Shown: in pieces, positions 36,080 to 44,083 of the stretch | Layout of the letters: every line of letters begins with the position of its first letter | How positions within the stretch are numbered: the stretch's first letter is position 1 | Assembly (NCBI RefSeq): GCF_004923295.1 | Contig: NZ_CP039639.1 | Span: forward strand, 103,501 to 167,500 | Length of the DNA: 64,000 nt | From: Azospirillum sp. TSH100 | Lineage (GTDB): Bacteria > Pseudomonadota > Alphaproteobacteria > Azospirillales > Azospirillaceae | Reading direction: 5' to 3' | The notes under the pieces: generated by a model | The model's input: the letters and a program-made list of their open reading frames with translations, nothing else | Databases searched by the model: none | Told to the model about the DNA's origin: nothing | Program-made: the position numbers and the translations under genes

Positions 36080-36136
36080 GCGGAAAAGCCGCCAGACTGG
36101 CGGGACGGAGGGTTGCAGGAGAGGGGAGGGGCCGGA

Positions 36137-36592
36137 ATGCTGTCGCCGGAGGACTACGACAAGGAAATGACGGTGGGGGAGGTGGCGCGTCGGTCCGGCG
36201 TGGCGGTCTCGACCATCCATTTCTACGAGGCGCAGGGGCTGATCCAAAGCTGGCGCAACCCAGGCAACCAACGCCGATTCTCCCGCGACGTGCTGCGGCG
36301 GGTGGCGGTCATCAAGGTGGCGCAGCGGCTGGGCATCTCGCTCGCCTCCATCGCCGACGCGCTGAACGCCCTGCCGCAGGACCGTTCCCCGACCACCGCC
36401 GACTGGCGCCGCATGTCGGAGCGCTGGCGGGCCGAGCTGGACGACCGCATCACCAAGCTGACCAAGCTGCGCGACAATCTGGACGGCTGCATCGGCTGCG
36501 GCTGCCTGTCGATCCGCGACTGCCCGTTGCGCAACCCGTGGGACGAGCTTGGCGACGGCGGCCCCGGCCCGCGGCTGCTCGATCCGGCCTGA
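36137..36592 (+). CDS. soxR: Redox-sensing activator SoxR
   Basis: 151 residues from ATG 36137, preceded by GGGGAGG. MerR-type helix-turn-helix (MTVGEVARRSGVAVSTIHFYEAQGLI), a dimerisation helix, and the [2Fe-2S] cluster motif CIGCGCLSIRDC with Cys118, 121, 123 and 129. That matches the spacing and nearly the numbering of E. coli SoxR (119, 122, 124, 130). It senses redox-active compounds by cluster oxidation. The operator between it and the HPP gene makes that gene the obvious target. Confidence 0.96.
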   Translation: MLSPEDYDKEMTVGEVARRSGVAVSTIHFYEAQGLIQSWRNPGNQRRFSRDVLRRVAVIKVAQRLGISLASIADALNALPQDRSPTTADWRRMSERWRAELDDRITKLTKLRDNLDGCIGCGCLSIRDCPLRNPWDELGDGGPGPRLLDPA

Positions 36593-36714
36593 TCCTCCAG
36601 CCCTCCCAGATTAAAAGTGGGAGCCATACGAAAATAAGGGGTGAAGCCGGCGCGGCGATGGTCCATGGAAGCGGCCGTCACAAGACCCATCCGTCGCCTC
36701 AGGGGATCCACAGG
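36593..36714. other. soxR-dacA gap
   Basis: 122 bp. A CTCCCA...TGGGAG stem at about 36604-36624 follows soxR and could be a weak terminator. An alternative ATG start for the carboxypeptidase lies at 36658, without a better ribosome-binding site. Confidence 0.35.
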
Positions 36715-37893
36715 GTGATCGTCGTCAATCCGCGGCCGCGCTCCGAAGGCCGGTCCGCCGCCCTCTTTCGCCGCTTGGCCGCCTGCCTGTCTCTGGCCGC
36801 CGCCGTCCTGCTCCCGGTTCCCGCTCTCGCGCTGTCCCAGCCGGACACGGCGGCCAGGCAGGCCTATCTGGTCGATCTCTCCAGCGGTGCCGTGCTGCTG
36901 GACAAGAACGGGACGGCCCGCATGGCGCCGTCCTCGATGACCAAGATGATGACGGCTTATTTGACCTATGATGCGCTGGTCCATGGCCGGACGACGCTCG
37001 ACACCAGCTTCCCGGTCAGCCAGACCGCCTGGAAGATGGGCGGCTCCCGCATGTTCCTGAAGCTGGGCAGCACGGTGCGGGTCGAGGATCTGCTGCGCGG
37101 GCTGCTGATCGACAGCGGCAACGACGCCGCCGTCGCGCTGGCCGAGGGGCTGGCCGGCAGCGAATCCGCCTTCGCCGCGATGATGAACGCCAAGGCGCGC
37201 GCGCTGGGGATGGCCGACAGCCATTTCATGAACGCCAGCGGCTGGCCGGATCCGGACCACTACACCACCGCCCGCGATCTGGCGATCCTCGCCGGCCATC
37301 TGATCCGCGACTTTCCGCAATTCTACCATTACGAGTCGGAGCGGACCTTCACCTGGAACGGCATCCGCCAGGGCAACCGCAACCCGCTGCTCTACCACCC
37401 GGTCAGCGTCGACGGCATCAAGACCGGCCACACCGAGGTCGGCGGCTATGGCCTGACCGCGTCGGGCGAGCGCAACGGCCGCCGTCTCGTGCTGGTGGTC
37501 AACGGCCTGCCCAGCCCGCAGTCCCGCAACGACGAGCCGACCCGGCTGCTCGACTGGGCCTGGAACAGCTTCAGGCTCTATCCCCTGCTGCGCAAGGGCG
37601 AGCTGGTCGAACAGGCGCCGGTGTGGATGGGGGCGGAGGACAGCGTGCCGGTGACGGTCGCCGACGACGTGACCGTCACCATGGCGCCGGCCGACCGCAA
37701 CAGCCTGCATGTCGTCGCCACCCTGGTCGAACCGCTGCCGAGCCCGGTCCATCGCGGTGACGTCGTCGGCCAGCTGCGCATCGACTATGACGGCGCCGTC
37801 CGCCGGCAGGTTGATCTGGTCGCCGGCGCCGACGTTCCGGCCTCCAGCGGCCTGACCGCGCTCGGCCAGCGGCTTGGGCATCTGTTGCCGTGA
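36715..37893 (+). CDS. dacA: D-alanyl-D-alanine carboxypeptidase (PBP5/6-like)
   Basis: 392 residues from GTG 36715, which has AGGGGA upstream; ATG 36658 would add 19 residues. The signal peptide ends near ...VPALA. All penicillin-binding motifs of family S11 are present: S74-M-T-K77, S134-G-N136 and K236-T-G. A C-terminal PBP5-type beta domain follows (~275-360). It trims the terminal D-Ala from peptidoglycan side chains in the periplasm. The ending (ALGQRLGHLLP) is short and only weakly amphipathic for a membrane anchor. Confidence 0.92.
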   Translation: MIVVNPRPRSEGRSAALFRRLAACLSLAAAVLLPVPALALSQPDTAARQAYLVDLSSGAVLLDKNGTARMAPSSMTKMMTAYLTYDALVHGRTTLDTSFPVSQTAWKMGGSRMFLKLGSTVRVEDLLRGLLIDSGNDAAVALAEGLAGSESAFAAMMNAKARALGMADSHFMNASGWPDPDHYTTARDLAILAGHLIRDFPQFYHYESERTFTWNGIRQGNRNPLLYHPVSVDGIKTGHTEVGGYGLTASGERNGRRLVLVVNGLPSPQSRNDEPTRLLDWAWNSFRLYPLLRKGELVEQAPVWMGAEDSVPVTVADDVTVTMAPADRNSLHVVATLVEPLPSPVHRGDVVGQLRIDYDGAVRRQVDLVAGADVPASSGLTALGQRLGHLLP

Positions 37894-37901
37894 TGTGCGT
37901 C

Positions 37902-37925
37902 GCGGGCCGGCGAGTTCCGGCCCGC
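37902..37925. terminator. Bidirectional terminator-like hairpin
   Basis: GCGGGCCGG (37902-37910) and CCGGCCCGC (37917-37925) form a perfect 9-bp stem with a 6-base loop in the 43-bp gap between the convergent carboxypeptidase and hydratase genes. It lacks a clear U-tract. Confidence 0.7.
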
Positions 37926-37936
37926 AACCACTTCGC

Positions 37937-38674
37937 TCAATCGACCTTCAGCGTGATGGTGCCCATGGTGCCGTAGCGGGCGACCGAGCGGCTGCCCGGC
38001 TCGACGAAGACGGTGCCGGTGCAGGAGCCGGTGGTCACCACCTCTCCCGCATGCAGGCCGCCGAAGCTGCGGGCGCCGACATTGGCCATCCACACCAGCA
38101 GCCGCACCGGATCGCCGGCGCTGTTGCCGCCGACGACATCCACCTTGGTCTCGCCGTCGACCTCCAGCGTCACCGTCTCCTTGACCGGGTCGAGCGAGCG
38201 CCAGTCGGCGATGGCCGGGCCGACGATCAGGGCGCCGTGGTTGAACTGGTCGGCCATGTGGCTCAGCCCGTCCTGGCTGCCGAAACCGGCGAAGCGGGTG
38301 TCGACGATCTCCCAGGCCGGATGGACCGAGGCGATGGCATCCAGCACCTCGTCCCGCGTATAGGGCTGCTCGCGCGGCGGCAGGTCGCGGGCGAAGCGGT
38401 AGGCGATCTCCGCCTCCACCCCGATGACCTGGAACAGCCTGGCCGGCAGGTGGTCGGTGTTCTCGAAGACGGTGGCGGCGTTGATCGGCGCGCGGAAGGG
38501 CTCGGCATCCGGCGTGCGGGCGCCGACCTTCCAGGCGGTGACGGGGCCGAGGCGGCGGGCGACTGCGTCCTGGATCTCATAGGCCTCCGCTTCGGTCGCG
38601 GGGCGGCTGTCCAGCCCGGTCAGCCACTGGCGGGTCTCGCGGGCCGCGATCAGGGCGTCGACGGTATCGGTCAT
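37937..38674 (-). CDS. 2-oxopent-4-enoate hydratase-family protein
   Basis: 245 residues from the Met at 38674. It is an FAH/MhpD superfamily fold: TAWKVGA near the N-terminus, GVEAEIAYRFARDLP with the metal-ligand Glu cluster, FENTDHLPARL, and the C-terminal GEVVTTGSCTGTVFVEPG. Such hydratases convert 2-hydroxydienoates to 4-hydroxy-2-oxoacids; related enzymes are decarboxylases. It is the last gene of a leftward operon and overlaps the LacI gene by 4 bp (ATGA). Substrate unknown. Confidence 0.82.
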   Translation of the reverse strand: MTDTVDALIAARETRQWLTGLDSRPATEAEAYEIQDAVARRLGPVTAWKVGARTPDAEPFRAPINAATVFENTDHLPARLFQVIGVEAEIAYRFARDLPPREQPYTRDEVLDAIASVHPAWEIVDTRFAGFGSQDGLSHMADQFNHGALIVGPAIADWRSLDPVKETVTLEVDGETKVDVVGGNSAGDPVRLLVWMANVGARSFGGLHAGEVVTTGSCTGTVFVEPGSRSVARYGTMGTITLKVD

Positions 38675-39768
38675 GACAAGTCTCTGTGGTGAGGGGAGGG
38701 AGAGGGGGTGCCGCCAGGAGCACCGCAGGATTGGCGGACCACCAGCCGGCTCGGCAGGATGATCCGCTCGGGCGGGCCCTGCGGGTCGGCGATCCGGCGC
38801 AGCAGCAGCCGGGCGGCTTCCTGCCCGATCTGCCTTGCGGAGGTGGCGACGGTGGTCAGCGCCGGCCGGCTGAGTGCGGCCTCCGGCACGTCGTCGAAGC
38901 CGGTGACGGCCAGATCGCGCCCGGCCCTGAGACCGCGTGCCTCCAGCCCCAGCATCAACCCGAGCGCCACCACGTCGTTGTAGCACAGGGCCGCCGTCGG
39001 GGGCGCCGTTGCGTCCTGCGGCCTATTCAGCAGATCATCAGCCATCGCAGCACCCGATCGCCGGGTCAGCGGACAGCGCAGCACCAGATCGTCGGCCAGC
39101 CCGTGCCGCCGCATCGCTGCGGTGAATCCGGCCAGCCGCGCAGCGTAGGCGGAATGGTCCAAAGTGCCGCCGACGAAGGCGATCCGCCGGTGGCCGAGCG
39201 CGACGAGATGCTCGGTCACCGTCTCCATGCCCGCCTGGTAATCCACCCCGGCATAGTCTCTTCCGTGATCCGAGACCACGCGCAACGCCTGGACGCAGGG
39301 CAGCCGCCAGCGGTCCAGCCGGTCGAGCAACTCGGCCTGCGTCCCGGCGGCGGGGCAGAGGATCACTCCGTCGACATTGTGCTCGCGCATCCGTTGCAGG
39401 AAGCGGTCCTGGCGCTCCGGCTGCTCGGCGGTGTTGGCGATGAAGGCGACGAAGCCCTCGGTGTCCAGCACGTCGTCCACCCCCGCCGTCAGCTCGGCAT
39501 AGAAGGGGTTGTTCAGTTCGCAGACCAGCAACCCGACCGTCTGGGTGCGGGCGGCGCGCAGGGTGGCGGCGCCGCGGTTGTAGATGTAGCCGAGCGCCGC
39601 CATGGCGGCCTGCACCCGCTCCCGCGTTTCCGCCGCCACCAGCGGGCTGCCGCGCAGCACCAGCGACACGGTCGAGCGCGACACCCCGGCATGGCCGGCG
39701 ACCTCCGTCAGGGTGACGGTTCCCGGCTTTCCGCTGCCCGGTTTCCTGCTATCGCGCGGCGCGGCCAC
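38671..39768 (-). CDS. LacI-family transcriptional regulator
   Basis: 365 residues. Helix-turn-helix with hinge (VTLTEVAGHAGVSRSTVSLVLRGSPLVAAETRERVQAAMAALGY) followed by a periplasmic-binding-like effector domain (~65-345; TVGLLVCELNNPFYAEL, TGFDDVPEAALSRPALTTV). It lies within the operon that begins with the ABC permeases, 12 bp after the dehydrogenase. A 14-bp palindrome with a central CG, as expected for LacI operators, lies upstream of the first permease gene. The ligand is probably the imported compound or a derivative. Confidence 0.9.
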   Translation of the reverse strand: MAAPRDSRKPGSGKPGTVTLTEVAGHAGVSRSTVSLVLRGSPLVAAETRERVQAAMAALGYIYNRGAATLRAARTQTVGLLVCELNNPFYAELTAGVDDVLDTEGFVAFIANTAEQPERQDRFLQRMREHNVDGVILCPAAGTQAELLDRLDRWRLPCVQALRVVSDHGRDYAGVDYQAGMETVTEHLVALGHRRIAFVGGTLDHSAYAARLAGFTAAMRRHGLADDLVLRCPLTRRSGAAMADDLLNRPQDATAPPTAALCYNDVVALGLMLGLEARGLRAGRDLAVTGFDDVPEAALSRPALTTVATSARQIGQEAARLLLRRIADPQGPPERIILPSRLVVRQSCGAPGGTPSPSPHHRDLS

Positions 39769-39780
39769 GGCGGCGGTGCC

Positions 39781-40734
39781 TCACACCACGGCGGTCGGCA
39801 GCGGCCGGCCGGCGAAGAAGGCCTCCAGATTGTCGAGCACGAGCTGGCCCATCGCCGTCCGCGTCTCCACCGTGGCGCTGGCCTGATGCGGCTGGAGCAC
39901 GACGTTGTCGAGGCCGTAGAAGCCCTCCGGCACGTTCGGCTCGTCGGCGAAGACGTCCAGCCCGGCGCCGCCGATCCGGCCCTCGGTCAGGGCAGCCAGC
40001 AGCTCCGGCTCATCCACCACGCTGCCGCGGGCGACATTGACCAGCAGCCCCTCCGGGCCCAGCGCGTCGAGCACGGCGCGGCCGACCATGTTGCGGGCAT
40101 CCGCCCCGGCCGAAGCGGCGACCACCAGAATGTCGCTCTCCCGCGCCAGATCGACCGGGGAGGCGACGAAACGGTAGGACACGCCGTCGCGCGGCTTGCG
40201 GTTGGTGTAGGCGATGGTCATGCCGAAGGCCTCGGCCCGTTTGGCGATGGCCTCGCCGATGCGGCCCAGCCCCAGCACGCCCAGCCGCTTGCCGCTGACC
40301 TTGCGGGCGAGCGGCAGCTTGCCCTTCGGCCATTGACCGGCGCGGACGAAGCGGTCGCCGACCATCATCCGGCGCGAGGCGGCGATCATCAGCCCGATGG
40401 CGAGATCGGCGACATCGTCGGTCAGCACGTCCGGCGTGTTGCTGACACGCACGCCGCGGCCGCGGCAATGCTCCAGATCGACCGCGTCGGTGCCGACGCC
40501 GTTGATGGCGACGATCCCGAGATTGGGCAGCGCATCGACCACCGCGTTCTTCACGCCGGTGCCGCCGCCGGTGACGACGGCGCGCACGCGGTCGCCGACC
40601 TCGGCGATCAGCCGGTCGCGGTCAGGGGCCGCGGACAGGCGGTGGACGGTGTAGGCCGCATCAAGACCCTGCTCGACGGCGGGCATCATCGGTTCGATGA
40701 GCAAGATTTCTGGCGGCAGGATTTCGGGCTTCAT
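39781..40734 (-). CDS. D-2-hydroxyacid dehydrogenase (hydroxypyruvate/glyoxylate reductase type)
   Basis: 317 residues from the Met at 40734. The Rossmann domain has LGVLGLGRIGEAIAKRA. Catalytic elements of the family are present: the Arg in VNVARGSVVDE, the acidic residue at DVFADEPNVPE, and the His in LQPHQASATVETR. It reduces a 2-oxoacid such as hydroxypyruvate or glyoxylate with NAD(P)H. It sits in the ABC-transporter operon, 30 bp after the ATPase, so it may act on the imported solute. Confidence 0.88.
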   Translation of the reverse strand: MKPEILPPEILLIEPMMPAVEQGLDAAYTVHRLSAAPDRDRLIAEVGDRVRAVVTGGGTGVKNAVVDALPNLGIVAINGVGTDAVDLEHCRGRGVRVSNTPDVLTDDVADLAIGLMIAASRRMMVGDRFVRAGQWPKGKLPLARKVSGKRLGVLGLGRIGEAIAKRAEAFGMTIAYTNRKPRDGVSYRFVASPVDLARESDILVVAASAGADARNMVGRAVLDALGPEGLLVNVARGSVVDEPELLAALTEGRIGGAGLDVFADEPNVPEGFYGLDNVVLQPHQASATVETRTAMGQLVLDNLEAFFAGRPLPTAVV

Positions 40735-40764
40735 CTCAACTCGTCCTTGGTGGAGCACAATTTA

Positions 40765-41553
40765 TCAATGGGCCAGGATCTGGCCGAGGAAGCTCCGCGT
40801 CCGCTCCGATTTCGGGGCGGTGAAGAACTCCTCCGGCGTGTTCTGCTCGACGATCTCGCCGCGGTCCATGAAGATCACGCGGTGGGCGACCGATTTGGCG
40901 AAGCCCATCTCGTGCGTCACGCACAGCATGGTCATGCCGTCCTCGGCCAAGCCGATCATGGTGTCCAGCACCTCCTTGACCATCTCCGGATCCAGGGCGG
41001 AGGTCGGCTCGTCGAACAGCATCACCTTCGGGTTCATGCACAGCGACCGCGCGATGGCGACGCGCTGCTGCTGGCCGCCCGACAGCTGGCCGGGATATTT
41101 GTCCGCCTGTTCGGGGATGCGCACCCGCTCCAGATAGCGCATCGCGGTGGCCTTCGCCTCGGCCTTGGCAATGCCGCGCACCTTCAACGGTGCCAGCATG
41201 CAGTTCTCCAGCACGGTCAAATGCGGGAACAGGTTGAAGCTCTGGAACACCATGCCGACCTCCCGCCGCACCATGTCGAGCTGGCGGTGGTGCGGGCCGA
41301 GTTCGACGCCGTTGACGGTGATCCGGCCCTTCTGGTGACGTTCCAGCTGGTTGATGCAGCGGATCAGGGTCGATTTTCCCGATCCGGAAGGGCCGCAGAT
41401 GACGATGCGCTCGCCCCGGTGGACCTCCAGGTCGATGTCCTTCAGCACCTGGAAGTGATCGTACCATTTCTGGACGCCTTCCATGCGGATGACGACATCC
41501 GCGCTCATTGCAGGTGCTTTGCCGCCGCGCGTCGGCTCAGACGCCACTGCCAT
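40765..41553 (-). CDS. Amino-acid-type ABC transporter ATP-binding protein
   Basis: 262 residues from the Met at 41553 (GGAGGG 7 bases upstream); a later start at 41511 is possible. The Walker A GPSGSGKST, signature LSGGQQQRVAIARSL, Walker B VMLFDEPTSALDPE and switch His in CVTHEMGFA are complete. The GlnQ/HisP subgroup pattern (MVRREVGMVFQSFNLFPHLTVLEN) points to polar amino acids or similar small solutes. It energises the two permeases encoded upstream. Confidence 0.94.
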   Translation of the reverse strand: MAVASEPTRGGKAPAMSADVVIRMEGVQKWYDHFQVLKDIDLEVHRGERIVICGPSGSGKSTLIRCINQLERHQKGRITVNGVELGPHHRQLDMVRREVGMVFQSFNLFPHLTVLENCMLAPLKVRGIAKAEAKATAMRYLERVRIPEQADKYPGQLSGGQQQRVAIARSLCMNPKVMLFDEPTSALDPEMVKEVLDTMIGLAEDGMTMLCVTHEMGFAKSVAHRVIFMDRGEIVEQNTPEEFFTAPKSERTRSFLGQILAH

Positions 41554-41590
41554 GGTCGTACCCTCCACCGGGAATTGCGCTTTGCCTGAT

Positions 41591-42400
41591 TTACGACTTG
41601 CTGGCGGTGACCGCCGCCGGCAGGTCGGTGCCCAGCCACTTCTGGTGGATGGCGTTCAGCTCGCCGTTCTTCTTGACGGTGTCGAGGAAGCCGTTGACCC
41701 AGCCCAGCAGCTTGTCCTGGCCCTGGCGCAAGGCGACGCCCTGGACCTGGCTTTTCAGGACGAACTTCATCTCGTAGTTGGCCTGGGGCGCCATCGTCTT
41801 GATCTGCTGGGCCACCACGTTGCTGACGCCCAGCGCATCGACCTGACCGGACAGCAGGGCCTGCACGGCGCTGGCGTCGTCGTCGAAGCGCATGATGCGG
41901 GCATCCTTCGGCGCCACCGCGGTCAGCGACTGGTCCTGGGTGCTGGCGCGGGCGACGCCGACGCTCTTGCCCGACAGATCCTCTGCCTTGGCGACCGGCG
42001 ATTTCTGCGGGGCGAGCAGCCCGATCTCGATGGCGGCATAGGGCTCGGAGAAGGCGACCTGCTTGGCGCGCTCCGGCGTGATGCCGAGCGAGGCGACCAG
42101 CACGTCGACCTTGCCGGTCAGCAGGTAGGGGATGCGGTTCGGCCCGGTCACCGGCACGATGTCCACCGGCACGCCCATATGCTTGGCCATCAGCTTGGCG
42201 ACGTCGGCGTCATAGCCGTCCGGCTTGCCGTCGGCGCTGGTGATGCCGAACGGCGGGAAATCGACCAGCATGCCGATGGTCAGCTTGCCCTTGCCCTTGA
42301 TGTCCTCGACGCTCTGGGCGTTCGCCGTGGCGGTAAGTCCAACAGCGGCGGTCATCAGGGCGCCGGCGACGATCAGGCGGCGGGTGACGGTGAAGGCCAT
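41591..42400 (-). CDS. Periplasmic amino-acid-type solute-binding protein
   Basis: 269 residues with a signal peptide (MAFTVTRRLIVAGALMTAAVGLTATANA). The family-3 binding-protein fold shows GKLTIGMLVDFPPFGITSADGKPDGYDADVAKLMA, SLGITPERAKQVAFSEPY and the second-lobe GKSVGVARASTQDQSL. It delivers the substrate to the permease pair. The ligand cannot be named from sequence. The operon's hydroxyacid dehydrogenase and hydratase make a simple amino acid only one option. Confidence 0.92.
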   Translation of the reverse strand: MAFTVTRRLIVAGALMTAAVGLTATANAQSVEDIKGKGKLTIGMLVDFPPFGITSADGKPDGYDADVAKLMAKHMGVPVDIVPVTGPNRIPYLLTGKVDVLVASLGITPERAKQVAFSEPYAAIEIGLLAPQKSPVAKAEDLSGKSVGVARASTQDQSLTAVAPKDARIMRFDDDASAVQALLSGQVDALGVSNVVAQQIKTMAPQANYEMKFVLKSQVQGVALRQGQDKLLGWVNGFLDTVKKNGELNAIHQKWLGTDLPAAVTASKS

Positions 42401-42435
42401 GGGTGTTTCCTCCGAGTGCGAATGTTTTTAAGGAT

Positions 42436-43089
42436 TTAACGAGACGGCGCGGCGTAGCGGGTTTCCAAACGCTGGCTCAGCAGCGACAGGGGCCAGCACA
42501 GCGCGAAATAGATCGCGGCGACGATGCCGAAGACCAGGAAGGGCTGGAAGGTGGCGTTGTTGACGATCTGGCCGGCGCGGGTCAGTTCGACGAAGCCGAT
42601 GATGGCGGCCAGCGAGGTGCCCTTGATCACCTGCACCAGATAGCCCACCGTCGGCGGCACCGCGACCTTCACCGCCTGCGGCAGGATCACGTAGCGCATC
42701 AGGCCGGGATAGCGCAGGCCGAGAGACGAGGCCGCCTCCCACTGGCCGCGCGGCACCGACTGGATGCAGCCGCGCCAGATCTCGCCGAGGAAGGCGCTGG
42801 TGTTCAGCGTCAGTCCGACCGCCGCGGCGACCCACGGGCTCATGTCGATGCCGATCACGGTGGCGCCGAAGAAGACCAGGAACAGCTGCATCAGCAGCGG
42901 CGTGCCCTGGAAGATCTGGATATAGCCGGTCGCCAGCCAGCGCAGCGGCTTCACGTCCGACGTGCGGCCCAGCGCCACGACCAGCCCGACGATGCCGCCG
43001 CCGATGAAGGCGATGACCGACAGCAGCAGCGTCCATTGCACGGCACTGAGCAGGAACAGGAATTCGTTGTACCCGAAGGCGCGGATCAT
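42436..43089 (-). CDS. Amino-acid-type ABC transporter permease
   Basis: 217 residues, HisM/GlnP family. The N-terminal membrane segments contain LLLSVIAFIGGGIVGLVVALGRTS, and the EAA-like cytoplasmic loop reads EAASSLGLRYPGLMRYVILPQAVKVAVPP, where it meets the ATPase. It forms a pair with the permease 13 bp upstream. The binding-protein gene follows 35 bp later. Confidence 0.93.
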   Translation of the reverse strand: MIRAFGYNEFLFLLSAVQWTLLLSVIAFIGGGIVGLVVALGRTSDVKPLRWLATGYIQIFQGTPLLMQLFLVFFGATVIGIDMSPWVAAAVGLTLNTSAFLGEIWRGCIQSVPRGQWEAASSLGLRYPGLMRYVILPQAVKVAVPPTVGYLVQVIKGTSLAAIIGFVELTRAGQIVNNATFQPFLVFGIVAAIYFALCWPLSLLSQRLETRYAAPSR

Positions 43090-43102
43090 GGGATGGCCTC
43101 CT

Positions 43103-43777
43103 TCAGCGCCGATCGATGGTGTAGGCGAAGGCCAGCCGGTAGATACCGGCGAACAGGGCCGAGAACATCAGCGCCAGCACCAGATAGATGCCGGTCACCA
43201 CGATGTAGATCTCGAAACTGCGGAAGGTCTGCGACTGGATGTTGTTGGCGACCGAGGTCAGCTCGTCGGCGGAGATGGCGGACACCACGCTGGAACTCAG
43301 CATCAGCAGGATGAACTGGCTGGTCAGCGCCGGATAGACCGTGCGCAACGCCGGCTTCAGGATGACGTAGCGGAAGACCTGGAGTGGGCGCAGTCCCAGC
43401 GCCAGACCCGCTTCGATCTGGCCCTTGTGGATGGATTCGATGCCGGCGCGGATGATCTCGGTGGCATAGGCGCCGACATTGACCACCATCGCGATCAGCG
43501 CCGCCACGTCCGGCGACAGCCGGAGGCCGACGGTCGGCAGCCCGAAGAAGATCAGGAAGATCTGCACCAGGAAGGGTGTGTTGCGGATGACTTCGATATA
43601 GGCGTTGATCAGCCAGCGCACCGGCTTCGGCCCGGAGGTCTTGCCCAGCGCGCAGAGGATGGCGATCACCAGACCGATGGTCATGGCGCCGAACGACAGC
43701 CGGACGGTCAGCCATGCCCCGTCCAGCAGATAGTCCCAGGACGCGAACACCGCGTCGAATTGAAAATCGTAGGTCAC
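43103..43777 (-). CDS. Amino-acid-type ABC transporter permease, first gene of operon
   Basis: 224 residues from GTG 43777, with GGAGGAA 6 bases upstream. The longer frame adds 56 residues with no membrane character. It belongs to the HisM/GlnP family with the loop EAGLALGLRPLQVFRYVILKPALRTVYPA. It heads a leftward operon of seven genes: two permeases, binding protein, ATPase, dehydrogenase, LacI regulator, hydratase. Confidence 0.9.
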   Translation of the reverse strand: MTYDFQFDAVFASWDYLLDGAWLTVRLSFGAMTIGLVIAILCALGKTSGPKPVRWLINAYIEVIRNTPFLVQIFLIFFGLPTVGLRLSPDVAALIAMVVNVGAYATEIIRAGIESIHKGQIEAGLALGLRPLQVFRYVILKPALRTVYPALTSQFILLMLSSSVVSAISADELTSVANNIQSQTFRSFEIYIVVTGIYLVLALMFSALFAGIYRLAFAYTIDRR

Positions 43778-44083
43778 GGGCGTTCCTCCGCACCCGCGTC
43801 GCGCTGCCCGTCCGGGGGCCGGCGTCGCGCGGATTGCCTTTGTCCGCTTAGGGCCTGTCGTCCGGGACGCTCGCCCGGATCCCGCAGGATGCTTCCCTGC
43901 GCACCAACTGTTCGCCACGGTAATTGGATCGATCCAAAAGCGCAATGGGAAATGAGGGGAGGAATGATAATTAGTATATCAGATATTTCGCGGTTCCCAG
44001 CGCGTGCGGAAACCTTCCGGTGGCATGCGGCGTTTCACCGGAACGCCGTCTACCGACAATCAGCCTTGGGGAGTCCGCCCGAC
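43778..44083. promoter_or_regulatory. Divergent control region of ABC operon and MFS gene
   Basis: 306 bp between divergent genes. It holds the perfect palindrome TTGGATCGATCCAA at 43924-43937, a LacI-family operator pattern with a central CG. An AT-rich stretch at 43964-43984 (ATAATTAGTATATCAGATAT) is a likely promoter core. Both transcription units may be controlled here. Confidence 0.6.
43924..43937. promoter_or_regulatory. Candidate LacI-family operator
   Basis: TTGGATCGATCCAA is a perfect 14-bp palindrome with the central CpG that most LacI-family operators share. It lies 147 bp before the first permease start and the same operon encodes a LacI regulator. Confidence 0.6.

Noticed and set aside
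36070..36657. N-terminal 196-residue extension of the carboxypeptidase frame
   Set aside because: It overlaps soxR in another frame and precedes the signal peptide; a start at 36715 or 36658 is the real one.
42962..44083. N-terminal extension of the MFS frame
   Set aside because: It runs antisense to the ABC permease genes; the ATG at 44084 fits the family N-terminus.
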